Assembly (NCBI GenBank): GCA_002118135.1
Contig: BDIU01000156.1
Coordinates: forward strand, 194,231 to 258,230
Reading direction: 5' to 3'
Source of the DNA: Trebouxia sp. TZW2008
Taxonomy: Eukaryota; Chlorophyta; Trebouxiophyceae; Trebouxiales; Trebouxiaceae
Length of the DNA: 64,000 nt
Of the stretch, positions 17,065-32,000 are shown piece by piece (the first letter of the stretch is position 1; each line of letters starts with the position of its first letter). Position numbers and translations under genes: made by a program. The notes beneath the pieces are model-generated. The model had not been told where the DNA came from and did no database searches. It worked only from the letters and a program-made list of their open reading frames with translations.

Positions 17065-20000
17065 ATGCAAAGGGTCAAGGTCTACAGGCTGACTTCTGAC
17101 GGTCAGTGGGATGACAAAGGCACGGGTTCAGTCTCTGTGGAATACATGGAGGTCAGTATGGATGTCGTTTGACAGCACTTGGCCAAGCTACAAACTGGCC
17201 ATACAAGAAGCAACAAGCAACAAGTTGGAAAAAGCTCCTTTTGCGCTGGGTGTTTGTGCCGCTCTGCCTCAGCATAACAAACTGCTCTTGATGCATGTTG
17301 TTGAATGCAGCAATCCCACACAACTGGGCTTGTGGTCATATCTGAAGAGGACACTCGCACTCTGCTCATACATGAGATTCAAACTGAGGACATCTATCAG
17401 CGGCAAGGAGGTCAGCTATGCTTATCAAAACTATGCTTGTAATGTATATTTTGCTTCATGCTGGCATGGGTTCCTACATGCTCCTGTATACTGAAGCAAT
17501 GAGGCATTGCATGTGCAGATGAGACCATAATCACCTGGTCAGACAAAGAAATACAGACAGATGTTGCGCTCAGCTTTCAGGCTAAAGACGGCTGTGATGC
17601 TGTCTGGTGAGACAGCGCACAGCATACAGCATTGCTTTACGTAAATGTTGTTGATGCCCACATATAAGTAACAAGCCAAGCAATGCATGCATGCTGTGCC
17701 AGGCATCATTTGCACAGTGTATAGTAGGCAACAATCCCTCAAGTCCATCAACAATTCAGCAGTGAAGATATTGAGCTTGCTGTGTAAAGCACATGTGCCA
17801 AGCTAGCATCAAGGACATGAGCTTCACCCAAGAGGCACATTGCAATTCCCAAGGGTGTAGCCTGTGGCAAGGCTTGCATGCCAGCCTATCCTTGTATAGT
17901 GTGTGAAACATTTGTGCCATGGCTGTAATGCTAGCAATGGCATGTTTACCTTTAGAGGCAACATGGAGCTCCATCGGCAGAATTCTAGCCGCCATCCAGC
18001 ATTGTTTGAACACCACTCACATGAATTGTTTTGCAGGCGACAGATCCAAAATGTGCGAGCGCACCGGTATAACAATGGACAGCTTTCAGATGGCCATTAT
18101 GGAAACGGTGAGCAAGCAAGGCAGCATAATGCTTGTCAAACATAGCATTGGCTCCTGATGTGTTGTGCGTGTGGAATTGGCTCGCCTTTAAAACATCATG
18201 GCTTTGTGGTAACTCACCTGTCACTTGTCATCAGATCAATAACAAACATCACAGCAAGGGGCTGTATTTTTGCTTCAGTGCCGTACCCAACAGTCAGTCA
18301 AGGTCGTGTCTCTCAGAAGCAATGCAACATGTTGCTGTAGCAGGTGAGAATGGGTTCCTCAAGCGGCCAGGAATGGTAGATGAGTTTGACCAGCAGGTGC
18401 CCAGCGCAGATGGTGAGTGCTACACCATACACAGTTTCAAGCAGGCAGCTACTGTTGCCCAAACATCCCTGCTGTCTATTTGCAATTCGACGTGAATTGT
18501 CAAACTGGTGCATGGTCAGCATGCCCTTGGCAGCATGTCTGATACTATCATGGCAGCTTGCACAGCGCATTCATATGTTTGTTGCAACATCATGCAGGAC
18601 CGTCGTCTTTCACATGTGAGCATCAGCACAATATGCACAGAGACGGACAAAATTTGCCATTGTGCACAGATGAGCATTGTGTGCAGAAAGACACACACAA
18701 CAATTGGTCACATGCACTCATGCGTAAGCACTGCATGCTTTGACACATAAGCAAATAACCCATCATTGGAGGCTGGATGATGCAGATCGCATGGATGAGG
18801 ATGCAAATGGTGTCCTAGGGCTGGAGTTGCCGCCCCCAGAAATCAAACACTTAGCTCAGATTGCCAAGGTAAGCTATTTGTATAAAAATGCGGCAATTAG
18901 CCTTGTCTGGTCTTATGTGGCCAGCTCAGGCGCGAGAATGGTTACAATTGTTTGCTGTGGCATTGCTGCGCTGTACACCGTTTTTCCTGTTGATGCTAAG
19001 AATTGCTACTCACATCTTCATTGAGGAATGATGTGTCGTGCATGGTCTGTCACTGCTGCTTGGCTTTGTTTATGCCATTTGCATGCATGCCATTTAGTAC
19101 CCATTTTGGCACTGTGCATCAGCTTTCTGGCGACCACAAAGTGTAACTTGCCCAGGTTGGGTGTGTGTATCTGCAACTGCAAAGGCTGCAGCCAGTTGCT
19201 CTTGTTCTTTCAGGATGCTCACATTCACTGTCTGCTTGTAAACAATGGCTGTCTGCATTTTGTCTTGGTCTATCTGTTTCTGCCAAATCCTGCTACAAGC
19301 TTTGGCAGCAACCAAGTTTTGGTTCAATGGATCGCTGAGACAGGGATCACGGCAACACTGCAGCAAACCAGAGCCAACTAGGCGCTGTCTATGCAACAAT
19401 TGTTTGTCCGACACAAAAGATGCTGGCAGGACTCTCAACATCGCTTGCTGTTCCAGGTGATTGGCGAGCCCAGAGCCAGGGAAAGCTTGCCACAGCAAAT
19501 GACGGCAGAGTATGTGCGCAAGCTGCTTGATGTTTTCAGGGTATGTTTTCCTCTTTGTAACAGTTGCTCTTACATCACACTAATCTGCTTCAGTACTTGC
19601 CAACCCTGGCATTATGTCTGAGCACTCACCACAACAGGCTCAGCTGAGACAGTCCAGCATTGGGACATTGTAACATTTGGGATTGCATTGGCAGCGTGTT
19701 TTGGTTCCAGACACATTGTGCTCACAAGCGTCATACACCAGCTGCCATTTGTTTGCCATTTGGTAATGCCACCTGATTGCGTGTTATGTCATGATCACAT
19801 CAGCATTGATGCTATCAGCAATGCACGTGAGCACCTGTTACGAAGTTGTGGTCATCTACAGATGTTGCGCAGCAGTCATGTGCTGGTTGTCTTCCAAAGC
19901 ATGCATGGTTGCTCAGCTTCCCGATGTTGTCAGCATAAATTGGTGCACCTTTGCAAAATTTGGCATTGGTTAGAAGCGCCCATTGGTGCCTCATACGGCT

Positions 20001-23000
20001 AGTTGCATGCTGATACAAGATACAAGTGTTTGTATCTGCTGGCGTGACTTTGTGTCTGACTTTGCAGCAATGCGATGACCTTGAAGATGAGGACAGCTTA
20101 AAGCACTTGTACCACATCATGAAGGGCGCCATCATGCTCAACAGCAACCGTAAGCACCCTGAGAGTTGACCATTGTTTGTGAATGCTGTCAACTGACTTT
20201 CACATGTTGCAATGCATTCCAAAACAGGCTTCCCTAAGGGTCCAGCCAGTAAATAGTTTGCCGTACTGGTGTAAGGATGTTAGACATACATGCAACAGGG
20301 TAGAGGAGGATCAGGATGTGTTTGATTGTTGCTGGCTCATGCTGCTGTATGGATACGCAACAGTCACTTGTGGCAGTTTGTGCTGTGCTTTGTTTACATC
20401 AAGCTGCCTGCAGCCCCCAATGCAAATTGGCATGTGGCAGATCTGTTGTCGGTCAGATCATGCTGCTTGTTCAGGGAATGGGTAGCCAGTGTCTGCATGT
20501 GATGACCAGATCTGCTGCAGAATGCTGGCAAGGCTGCTCTTAGAAGTTTGCTCTGTCAGTGTTGCCTTTCTTGATTTGGTTTGCTGCAAGCCTGCTGCGC
20601 AGCTGCTTCCAGGCATTGACACTATCAGTGTGACTGTTTGTTGACCTGTTTTTGTTACAGAGCTGCTGGAGATGCTGCTATCAGAGGAAAATGTGATGGA
20701 TGTGGTGGGGGCTCTGGAGTACGACCCTGAGCTGGCTGTACGCCAGAATCACAGAGCATTCCTGCGTGAGCATGTCATCTTCAAGGAGGTGAGTCCCATG
20801 GTCTTGCTCTTCCATGCTCTTGAGCACTGCAGTCCATCAATTTCCAGCTCAACTGCAAATCCGTGTATGTCAAGCTGTGTACAATGCACTGCGTTAGGTA
20901 ACCAGCTCACCTGCCTTATGTATGCCATTATTGAACATATATTCTAGCCTGTGCTTGCAGCTGCTCTGCGCTCAGCATTCTGCTGATTACGCATGTATGG
21001 TGCCTGCAGGTCGTGCCCATCACACATGCAGAATGAAGATGCGCATGCACAAGGCTGATTACATGGGCTACAGCTTCTTTGCAATGTTCTAGCCTTGCTG
21101 TGTGTCTGTGTTTGGCAACTTTCTCACCAGGCATGCATGGTGCTCGCATGTTGCGCCCATCACCAGTGCAGGCTCGAAGATGCGCATACACCAAACTGAC
21201 TGCATGCGCTACAGCTTCTTTGCCATGTTGCAGCCTTGCTGTGTGTCTGTGATTGGCAACTTACTAACCAGCATGCATGGTGCTCGCAGGTTGTGCCCAT
21301 CACTAATGCAGATATGAAGATGCGCATACATCAGACCTACCGTATGGGATACATCAAAGACGTCATACTACCAAGGGTAGGCATTTGCATCAGGCTGCTT
21401 CATGTATTATACACTTGCTGAACCAACACTTGACAGTCAGTCAACAGATGGCTGCATGCATCACAACCTTGCCCAATTGCTACTGTTGACAGTTGGCTAG
21501 CAAATGGTCTCCAATTAATTTGCAAGTGTATTGGCATGTCTTGGACACTGTGCCTGTTCTTGAAGGTACGACCTTCCTGGTGTTGTGCATGGCAATCCTT
21601 GACCCGCAAAGCTCCATCTAGGCGCACCTGTGAAAACAAATACGGCGGGCGCTCTTATACTTGTACTTACTTCCAAGCAACACTACAAGAGCACCTTTCA
21701 TGAACGTTGGTGCAACAACTTGATGATTTGCTGTCATGCTCAGCTCAGTCACACACTCTGCTGCTGCAGTGAGCTTCTACATCAGATGACACTATGCATG
21801 GCAGCTTATGCCTGTCCCTATAGGATGCGTCAACCTCTGTCCACTTTGAATGTTTTCTTGATTGATTTCTTTTCCTTGCGTTGCAGAGCATGTGTAGGCA
21901 ATGCTGCTGATGCAACTTTTGTATGTTAAGCACAATGTGTCTTGTGCTGCAGGTGTTGGACGACCAGACGTTTGCAGCGCTGCAAAGCGTGATGCTGTTC
22001 AACAATGTGGAGATAGTGTGCAAGCTGCAGAAGGACCCTTCCTTCATGCCAGACCTCTTCAGAAAGCTCAAAACCACTCCACCCAAGGTCAGTCTCCTCT
22101 TCACGCCTGTCTCAACAGCCCCAATGTAGTCGTTCTTTCTCATCTTTCTCCTATCATTTATCCTTTCTGAGCATGCAAGCTGCAGGAACATTGACCTTTG
22201 ATGGCAGACCTTGCTTCATATCAGATCTTGCTTCATGGAGGGAACTTCAGAGCATTCTGCGCAAGGTTCTGCGAAAGGTTAGACAGCTCGTGAGCCTGCA
22301 TGCTCTAGCTGCTATTCTTCTGAGTAGACTGAGCTTCTTCTTCTGAGCTGTTCCTGCCAGCAGGCAGTGTTGTCAAGACAGATTGAGGTCTCAGTTCAAA
22401 CCCTTTTCATTGAGATCAAACACCTCCTAGCAGCTGTTTTTTTTTTGTTGAGCATGTGTGCTTGCCGCATGAGCAGCACAGATGCTGCTCACACATGCTG
22501 CTCATGCCGCAAGCACACAAGCTCAGCAAAACAAACAGCTGCTAGGAGGTGTTTGACCTTAACTTGTCAATGTACTACAGGCAGGCTGATGACTGCTGAC
22601 GGGCTCTTTTACCATGCAGGCTGCTTACACCAGAAGCAGCCTTGTCAAAGCAAGGCATTAGGGGCAGGCCAAATTTTGATTACAAGTCTAACCTGCATGC
22701 CTTGGCCAGCTGTTGACATTGGCCAGCACAAGCTAATGCTGATCTGAGATGCTCAACACTTGAGCACATTGAGGTGGCTCCGCAAGCACACCTTGATGTG
22801 TGGAGGTGATTGTGCACCTCAGATCGGCACTAGCCTGTACAGGCTGATATCAACTGCTGGACTAAGCATCAATGAGAGGAACATGCTGATCTGACGGCAG
22901 GAGTGTCTGCTACCCAGAGTCAGCGCCCGTATGCACTTTCCTGCCTGATTGTTGGACTGTGCAGCCAAGGCCCTGGCAAAGAGCGCAGTCAATAGCCAGG

Positions 23001-26000
23001 GTAAAATGGTGAAGTGACGCAAGGGATTTGTTGCTTGCCTGTCTAGGCACAAATTGCAAACAGAGCACTGTCAGGCGAGAAGCAGCTTTATGCCTGACTC
23101 CTGCAGATTGCAATCTCTGGAAATCACAAGCATGAAGTTCCTGAGTTGCAGTCTGCAGGGGTAAGGAGTTGGCTGTTTTGCTTGTCAGGGCACTTGCCGT
23201 CTGCCGATTGCATATGAGCATGAAAAGAGGCCATCTGCATGCCTAAAGGACGCTGTGGCCGAGTCTGCAAACACAGGCAGGAGCTGTGAAGCCTTGGCTC
23301 AGCATTGACAGCCTGTAACAAGATGTCTGACTTGGGGCCCAACTGCTTGTTACGGCAGAGGGGTGGGGCGGCATGGTGTTTCTTCTTCAGGAGATGTGTG
23401 GCTTGACTTAGCATCTGATCTTGTGCTGTCTTAAACTGTAAAATTTGACTCCTGATTTCTGGCCGGCCCCTCATTGATGAATCGCTGGGTAACGGGGTGC
23501 GACAACATGGTACATGTTTGACAGGAGCTGTTTGCCTTGGTCTGGCCTTGGCAGCCTACCAATTTCTGCAGGAGCTGTCCAAGTCAAACTTGCATCTGCT
23601 CTGGTCAATGATCTTGTGGGCACACATCCAAGCTGTTGCCTTCCCTGCATTGAGCAGCAAAAGTGAGTTGCTAAATTGCGGTTTGTAGGCAGAGGGCTGG
23701 GGTGACACGGTGACTTTTTACAAGAGCTGTGTGGCTTGGCCCGGCATCTGCAGCCTTCCAAATCCTGCAGAAGCTGTACAACTTAGCATTGCATCTGCCG
23801 TGGTCAACTGCCTTGGGGGCATGCACCTAAGTCATCGCCTTCCCTGCTCTAAACTTCAGCACTAAGTTGCTGAACTGTGATTTGTAGGCAGAGGGGTGGG
23901 GTGACATGGTGAAGTTTCTGCAGGAGCTGTTTGGCTTGGCCCGGCATCTGCACCCTTCCAAATCCTGCAGCAGCTGTACAACTTAGCGTTACATCTGCCG
24001 TGGTCAACTGCCTTGTGGGCATGCACCGAAGTCATCGCCTTCCCTGCACTCAGCTTCAAAACTAAGTTGCTGAATTGTGGTTTGTAGGCAGAGGGGTGGG
24101 TGGACACGGTGAACCTTCTACAAGAGCTGTGTGGCTTGGCCCGGCATCTGCCGCCAGCTACCCTTTGATCATGCACTCACATTGTTTCAATACTTCTTGT
24201 GATTTAATTTTGCAGGACTGAGCTGCTGTGGTTTGCAGGCGGAGGGGTGGGGTGACATGGTGAAGTTTCTGCAGGAACTGTGTGGCTTGGCCCGGCATCT
24301 GCAGCCTGCCACCAGAAACGAGTTGCTGGCTCAGCTGGTCAGCCTTGGCCTGTTTGAGGTATAAACCAACCATGCTCAACCATTACAATGCTTGTATGTG
24401 TCTGTGCCTGCTGCTGCTTTGTCTTGTCAGTGCTTGCATGCTCATGTGCAGCTAGGGACCGAATCTTGGGCACGAGGATGTTTGCAGACACTAACTGCTG
24501 CCGGAGGAATGCATATGAAAATGATCAAAGTGGCATGTTACAAATTGAACTAGCGTCTGCAGCTGTCGCTGTTGCTGAAGCTGCTGCATCTGTGCTGTCA
24601 AGGTGCCGCAGCTTGGGACCAGTGCTGACTTATTAGACCAGCAGGTCAGCTTAGGTACACATCACGCATCCGCAAGACGGTGCATGTGCCTTACTAGCCG
24701 CCCTTGTCAGCATCAGCTTTGTTTTGTAGCTGAGACAACATGCTTGACACTCTTGTTTGTCATGCTTTGTCATGCTTTGTGGATGTTGACAGACAAAGAT
24801 TATAGGGAATAGTCTGTTCCTCCCGCCATGCAAAATATGCTTCTGGTTTAACAGCCTTGACTGTCTTGCTTGATGTTTGACCCTGCAAGCAGCAGCAATC
24901 ATACTGCATTGCACAGCTCACTTGCACATGGGGAGATTGAGTGCTGCTCAGTGCTGGACAAGGCCAACAGACTTATTGCAGTTGCATGCAAGTTTGTGCT
25001 TAGTGTGCCATGTTGCGCGGGTGTTGACCAAGGTGATCAAACACAGCACGCCTGCCATGCAGCTGTGCACCACAGATGTGCTGCTGTCCTCAAGGAATGT
25101 GCTGGCCGAGTCTGAGATGGCCTAGTCACTTCACTGGCAAGCTATGCATAGTCAAGGCCCTTGCACTCATGCTCGCGGCGCACAAACTTAGCTTGTTGCC
25201 TGGCGCCAGTGTTGAACAAGGTGATCAAGCACAGCATGCCTGCCATACAGCTGCGTGCCACAGTTCTATCAGCCATACAGCATGACCCCGCCCCCTTGCA
25301 TACTTGCGGCATACAGATCTTAGCTGCATTGTTGTCTTCTGCAGGTGCTGATACAGGTGATCTAACTTCGCAGAACTCGCTGCTCCACGCTTGGCGAGGC
25401 TATTAAACTGCATGCACTTGCGTACAAATCCATGTTTACCGTGCCACATTGTATAGGTGTTGACCAAGGTGATCAAGCACAGCACGCCTGCCGTACAGCT
25501 GCGTGCCACAGATGTGATGCTTTCTGCAATACAGCATGACCCCGCCCCCTTGAGGCAGTTCATGAGAAGCCAGAAGGACCACGAGCTCTTTCATCTCCTA
25601 GTCAGGTATGTCTCTGCTTGTGACCCACACATCACGGCTCTCTGCTCATCCATCATGTTGTTGGGCTAAATTTGGGTCCTTCAGACACAATGCAGCAACA
25701 CTTCTGTAGCACAAATGCAGAAAAATGCTGGTGAGCATACGAATAAACTGAGCAATTTGGCTTCTGCCGACCATTGTCTGGTGAACAAATGGGACCTGTT
25801 TCAAGCTGAAGTCCATGGGTCAAAACCAGCCTCTGCTGTATCAGCTCAGGCAGCAATGGCATTGGGCTGCCTACTCAGACCCAGGGCAGGCTGAAAAGAA
25901 GTTCTTGCTTGTGTGTAGCCTCTTTTCCGCTTGCCCTGGTTCCTGACATGCCGTCCAAGTTCAGTACTGCTTTTGCTGATTAAGCTGGCAGTTGACACTG

Positions 26001-29000
26001 ACACAAGCGCCACACAAGTCGAGCGCCAGTCCAAATTTGGCACTGCCCAGACAAGTTTACAAAAGCCTCCCTCGTTTTGAAACTTGCTTGACAGGTCTCA
26101 GCATCAACGGACTTCCTCAAGTTTGTCTTGCCACATGCCTTACAGCAAGCTGTCAGGTCATCAACAAAGTGTTTGGTCATACAAAGTTTAGCAAGTTGTT
26201 ACAGTGCAACAAAGCCTGACCTGTTGGTGCAAAGTTCCAGAGTCCTCAACAGCACAGGAGCTCCGCTATCAACCTGTCAGGTCAGATCAACTTCAGGAAA
26301 TTTATCGTGTCACATTTGTCAGAATGCATCTGTAGGTTACCTAGTGTTGAACACAGTCTTGCTGGCAATTAGCATGGTCCAGCCAATGCTGACCGACCCA
26401 ACAGTGACGATGCCTAGCATGATTTGCAGGCAGGTGTGCAAGACTAGCAAGAGCTTGCATGTCTGCCTGTAAAGCATGCTGCTCATGGTTGTTGTCATGT
26501 GGTCGGCAAAGACTTCACCATGCATACTGCTCAGGGCTTAACGCCAATACGCAATTCAATAGTTATAAGCATGGTACAGTTTGCCAGCTGGAAATCACCA
26601 AATCAAGCATTACTTGCTGCGTGTAGACCTGGGCAACCTGTACGGCGCTTTCCACAGTGGCACTGTCTTCGTGACTGACCTCCCATAACAGCTTGAAAGC
26701 ACTTGTACCATGCATTTGCACAGCTTGTGGCATGCGGTTGTGAAGCAATGCCATTGTATTGTATGCAGGGTGTTGGAGTTTGGGCCAGACCAGGGTCTAC
26801 AAGTGCAAGTGGTAATTATAGCGCACACGCTGCTGAAATCAGGCTGGATGGACTAGTGCTGAGCAAACAACACGCAATGCTTTGCAATCCAGAGTAATAA
26901 AGCAATGTTATGCTTGGGTGTGCAGGGTTTTGGAGTTTGGGCCAGACCAGGGTCTACAAGGGCAAGTGGTCGACATAGTACGCATGCTGTTGGACCCCGA
27001 CTCAATGGACCAATCTCCTGAGAAGGACCCCTTCCTGGAGCTGTTTTATGAGAAGTATATCGAGCAGCTGATCAACCTGCTCGTTGAGGGCGCTGATCAC
27101 AACCAGCAGCACACACAAGAGCAGCTGGACGCTTTCAGAAGACAGGAGCAGGTAGAACATAGCATTGCGACTTTGTTCACAGGTCTTGCAAATGGATACT
27201 GCAAGGAATGGCAGTGCTGCAGTAATGCTGGTTTTGACGGTTGTCTGCCATTCTGATCAGAAAAGTGGAGCAGGGAAATAATGTCAGCAGTCCATCAGCA
27301 TCAGTCATCACCTAAATGCTGCTGATGCAGTTGACAGGATCCAAAGGCAGTTGCATGCTAAACTTGTATCATGTTCTGCAACAGACAGCAGTGAATGGGA
27401 GGGTGCAGGCCCAGGCCCCAGCAGTCAGCAGCTCCAGAAACAGAAGCAGGCTCAGCAGGACTGACAAGTGCAATGATCTTTGGTTTACACTGCTCATGAA
27501 TTTGACACTCAGCACTGCTGCAAAAGCTGTATTGTAAAAGTTTGCTTGGTTGTGCAGGCAGCAGTGAATGGGGAGGGCGCTGGCCCAGGTCCCAGCAGTC
27601 AGCAGCTTCAGAAAGAGGAGCAGGCCCAGCAGGCTCAGCATGGTCAGACAAAGCACATTGGCAGTAACACTATGGGCATGGTGCTGGACTTACTCTGCTT
27701 CTGTGTGCAGCATCATGGCTATAGGTAACATCTGCTTCAGCTTCAATGTATCAGCATGCTGTTCTATTGCTGCAATTGGGCTCAACATTGATACCCAGCT
27801 TGTGCACCAAATCAAGCGCATTGTAAGCAAATGTTGTGGTTCTTGCTTTCATGATGCAATTTTTGTAGGTCTGGCAAGGATGTGGCACATTTCGTCTGGT
27901 GCTGTATGCTCTCAATTTATGGCAGTTTCTATTTCACGCCCTGTCTGCCTTGGTGTGTGTGACAGCACGGAGACACTTGTGCAACTGGTTGTTGCACAAT
28001 AGAGCTCCATTCTGAAGCGGTGCTTGATGCCAAAACTAATAAGCCTGTGCTCAGCCATGGTCTGTGCTTAAACATGTAGACGTCTGACAACTTGGGGTTT
28101 GCAGGATCAAGAGCTTCATTCTGAAGCGGCGCTTGATGCCCAAACTGATGAAACCTGTACACTGTCGGGAGAAGTGGCTGGTCATTGCAGCCATTCGCTT
28201 CCTCAGAACCTGTATCAATATGAAAGACGAGTTCTATTATAGGTACAGCAGCTACCACCATGTCTCTGTGCACTGTTTGACTGCTGGGTAGCTGTTATGT
28301 GAATACATGCAAGGTCAAGATGCAGATTGTGTGAGACTTGTGCATGCTGTGATCATGCCATACTTTGTTGTTACAGTCAATTGTTGCAAGCCTCTCTTGT
28401 TTGTCAAGCACACCTTGCTCAGAAGGGTATGCACACAGACCTAGCGCTCATTGCTTCTGCGTCGTCATGGTTGCTGTTCTATGGGCCGCAGCAATCACAG
28501 ATATGCGCATGCAACAGTACCCAGCAGCCATACACGCCAGACTGGTGCCTGCCAGTCCAGTGATCCTCAGCAAGCTTATGCTTTTGTCTTGCAGGAGTAT
28601 TATAAAGGATAACTTATTCCAGGATGTCTTCTCTGTCTTCCTAGATAATGGGCCCTGCTACAACATGCTCAATTCCAGTAAGTGCTCTTATCCGCAAGTT
28701 GCCACAATGCATGCATGAAGATGCACATGCAAAGCTTATGCCCACTCTATTGAAACACCTGTTATGTTACGTCCAAGAGACAGTGCCTTACGTTCTTGTG
28801 GTTGTTTGTTCAACTGCCTTTCCCTACTTGGGAGGATTGTGGACCCACATCTTGGCAGGCCAATCTAGTTTGAGATTGTTGACAGCAATGCATGTCAGCT
28901 GACTATGAGGTTCACAGCATTGGGGTGCCTGCCAAATGTACACCATCCTGCACTTCTGTCAAGGTTATACAGCATTCTCTCAAAGCATTAACTGCGAGTG

Positions 29001-32000
29001 GGCTGCTGCTTATGCATCTAGTCTTCTGATCTTGCCATGGACTAGGCATACAAACACATACTGGCTGGCAAGTTTAATTTCACAATCAGGTGGCTATTTA
29101 GGCTGTTGATCCAGCAGATAGCCTCAGTGCTGCGTCATTGTTCAGACATGCATGGCTGCTTGTGGCACAATGCAGTTTGCTGATCAGAGGCTGCTGCATA
29201 CAGGTGTGCTAGAGCTGATGGACTTCATCAGAAAAGAGAACATCAAGACTTTGCTTGAGCACATAGTGGAGCAACACATACAAAGGTCAGCTTTCATGCA
29301 ACTGCACTGCAGGAGGGTCTGTGCGATGTCTCTGCACATGCAGTTGGCAATAGCATTATCACTTTTTTGCTTGTTTTGCTGCCCTTCAATGTTGGTGTAC
29401 TCACAACTCACTTCTTGACAATGCTATTCTGCTGGGTAAATGGGCTTATCACAGGTACAACATGCTCCTGACGTGGAGCCTTACAAATCTGTCTGGCACC
29501 CAGCATGCATGCAGATGTGTGCATGGTACCAACACATATCAAGGAGTCACGTCAACATCGTCTGTTGCCACCCCCATTATGTTCCTACCACCGCAATCAT
29601 CATTGACTCAATGATGCAGGCTGGAGGGCATAGACTATGTCAACACCTTCCAAGAAGTGCGCACCAAGTATGAGCAGAACAAAGAGAGTGCTACAACCGC
29701 CTTTTCCTCGTAAGCCTCTTCCCTCTTTGCTCCCATGCAATTGTACATGTTGACCTGCCACCAGACCAGTTTCAGGTGGCATGTTGCATGCAGCAGTACT
29801 TCATCCAGACGCCATTCTGTTATCATGCGCCCACATATATCACCATCCAGCAGCTTTCGGCCGATCGTTGTCTCGGAAGCACGTGATCATCTATTTCTTT
29901 GCTCCTGATTAGAAATTAGATGCAGACTTCTGTTGATAGCGTCACAAGCAGCTCTGCATTGCTGCCTTGACAACCTCATTTTAGCTGCATTGCGATTGAC
30001 AAACATGCTGACTTTTGCTGCCGGTGGCTCTGGCAATACTCATGTGAATGCTTGTCTCCTTGCAAAGAGAGACATTGCTGGGAACACGTGTTGAGCTCTT
30101 GTGTCATGTGCTGCAGGGGTCCTGTAAATGGCACAACAGTGCAGCAACGGTGGCGTAAAGATGCTCGCGCCATGGAGCGGGAAGAAGAGGTGAGCTTTGC
30201 ATCAATTTCAGAATGCATTTTTTTCACCGGCTGCAATGTGGAACGTGCTGCAAGATGCCAAGCCTAAATGATGTCATGCCCTGTTCAACCAATCTTGTCA
30301 CAACGCCTGCGCACCCATAATCAACACTGCTCCTCTGTCTCGACTAGTCTCACCTTTGGAGCACTGTTGGCTCATAAGAAACCTCGCTTTTGGCTTAAGC
30401 AGTATCATTAGCAGGCTGATTCAGCCTCTGGTATTGCTGTGCTTGGGATCTTGGGTTGCCAGTCCTTATGTCAACACATCACAAGATCTTGCTGGCACGG
30501 CGTCTGTCATTTCAAGCTCCACAATGAGAGGCAAAGTAGAGGTTGATAGGCAGCCCAGCGCTTTTGTTTTTGCTAGGCTTCTGGCGTTGCTGTGCTTGAT
30601 GACTCTGACATTGTAAGGCTTCATGTCACGACATCAACAGGACTTGTTTGTCACGGGGCCTGACATGCCAGGCTTTGCAGAAACAGTCACATCAGAAGTG
30701 GACAGTCAGCCCTGTGCTCTAATGTTTGCTCTACTCAGTTAGCTTCGAAACTGCGGTGCTGGCTGATCCTGCAATGTCTAGTGTCATGTCAAGACATCAG
30801 CAGGTCTTGTTAGACATGATGCCTGACAGCTCAGGCTCTTGAATGACCGTCACTTGTTGAAGTGAACAGGCAGCCTTGAGCTCTGATCTTTGCTAAATCA
30901 GCCAGCCTCTGACATTGCTGTGCTTGCTGATCCTCGGTTGCTTGGAGCTATGTCAAGACATCATCAGGCCTTGTTTGACATGGCGCCTGACATCCCAGGC
31001 TCTGCAATACAGTGAAACTAGAGGTTGACAGGCAGCCATGTGCTTGCTTGCTGAACCTGGATGTGTGCCCAAGTCAGTCAATTTCTGAAATTGCTGTGCT
31101 TGCTGAACCTCATGATGTCTAGCGTCGTGTGACAACATCTTCAGGACTTACCTGACATGGCGCCTGACATCTCAGGCTCTGTAATACGGTCAAATTGGAG
31201 GTAGGTAGAAAGGCAGCTTTGTGCTCAGATCTATGCTAGGCTCAGCCAGCTTCTTGACCTGCTGTGCTTGCTGATCCTTGGCTGCTCAAAGCTGTTTCAA
31301 GACATCAACAGGTCTCGTTTGACATGCTGCCAGACACCCCAGGTTGTAAAGTGGCGGTAGCATCAGAAGTGGACAGTCAGCCTTGTGCTCTGATTTCTGC
31401 TTGACTGGGTTAGCTTCTCAATTTGTTGTGCTGCCTGATCCTGGATGATCCGGTTCTGTGTCAAGACACCATCAGGCCTTGTTTGACATGGCGCTTGACA
31501 TCCCAGGCTCTGCAATACAGTAAAATCTGAAGTTGACAGGCAGCCTTGTGGTGTCATCAAGCATCAACATCAGTGCTTTTTGGCTTTCTTGCAAGCTCAA
31601 AACACCACTGCCGAAATTGACAATTTGCCTACTGACAAGGGTTGACTTGCTCCCAACAACTCAAAACCTACAGCAATCGATGTTGCTTCTGCCAAATGTC
31701 TGGTATTGCTGGCAGCTATCATTGGCTGGCTAGACTCAGCATGTTCATGAGCAATAATGCAGCTGACACACAGCCAAATGCAATCGCTGTTGATTGACAC
31801 AGCCAAATGCAGCGCCCTGCATAGCAACAGCGTTATTGACCAGCACCATTGTTTGCAGTGACACACTATCTGCAATTGCAGTGCCTTTTGTGAGCGATTT
31901 GTGAGCATCGTGCGATGCAGGACTACTTCAATGAGGAGGATGATGAAGAGGGACGGAGGCCCTCCACAGCCAATCGCCCTGGGTCCCCTGAGCTGCATTC

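Noticed and set aside
30480..31520. CRISPR-like array
   Set aside because: Units are long, diverged and lack constant repeats with unique spacers; the context is a eukaryotic intron.
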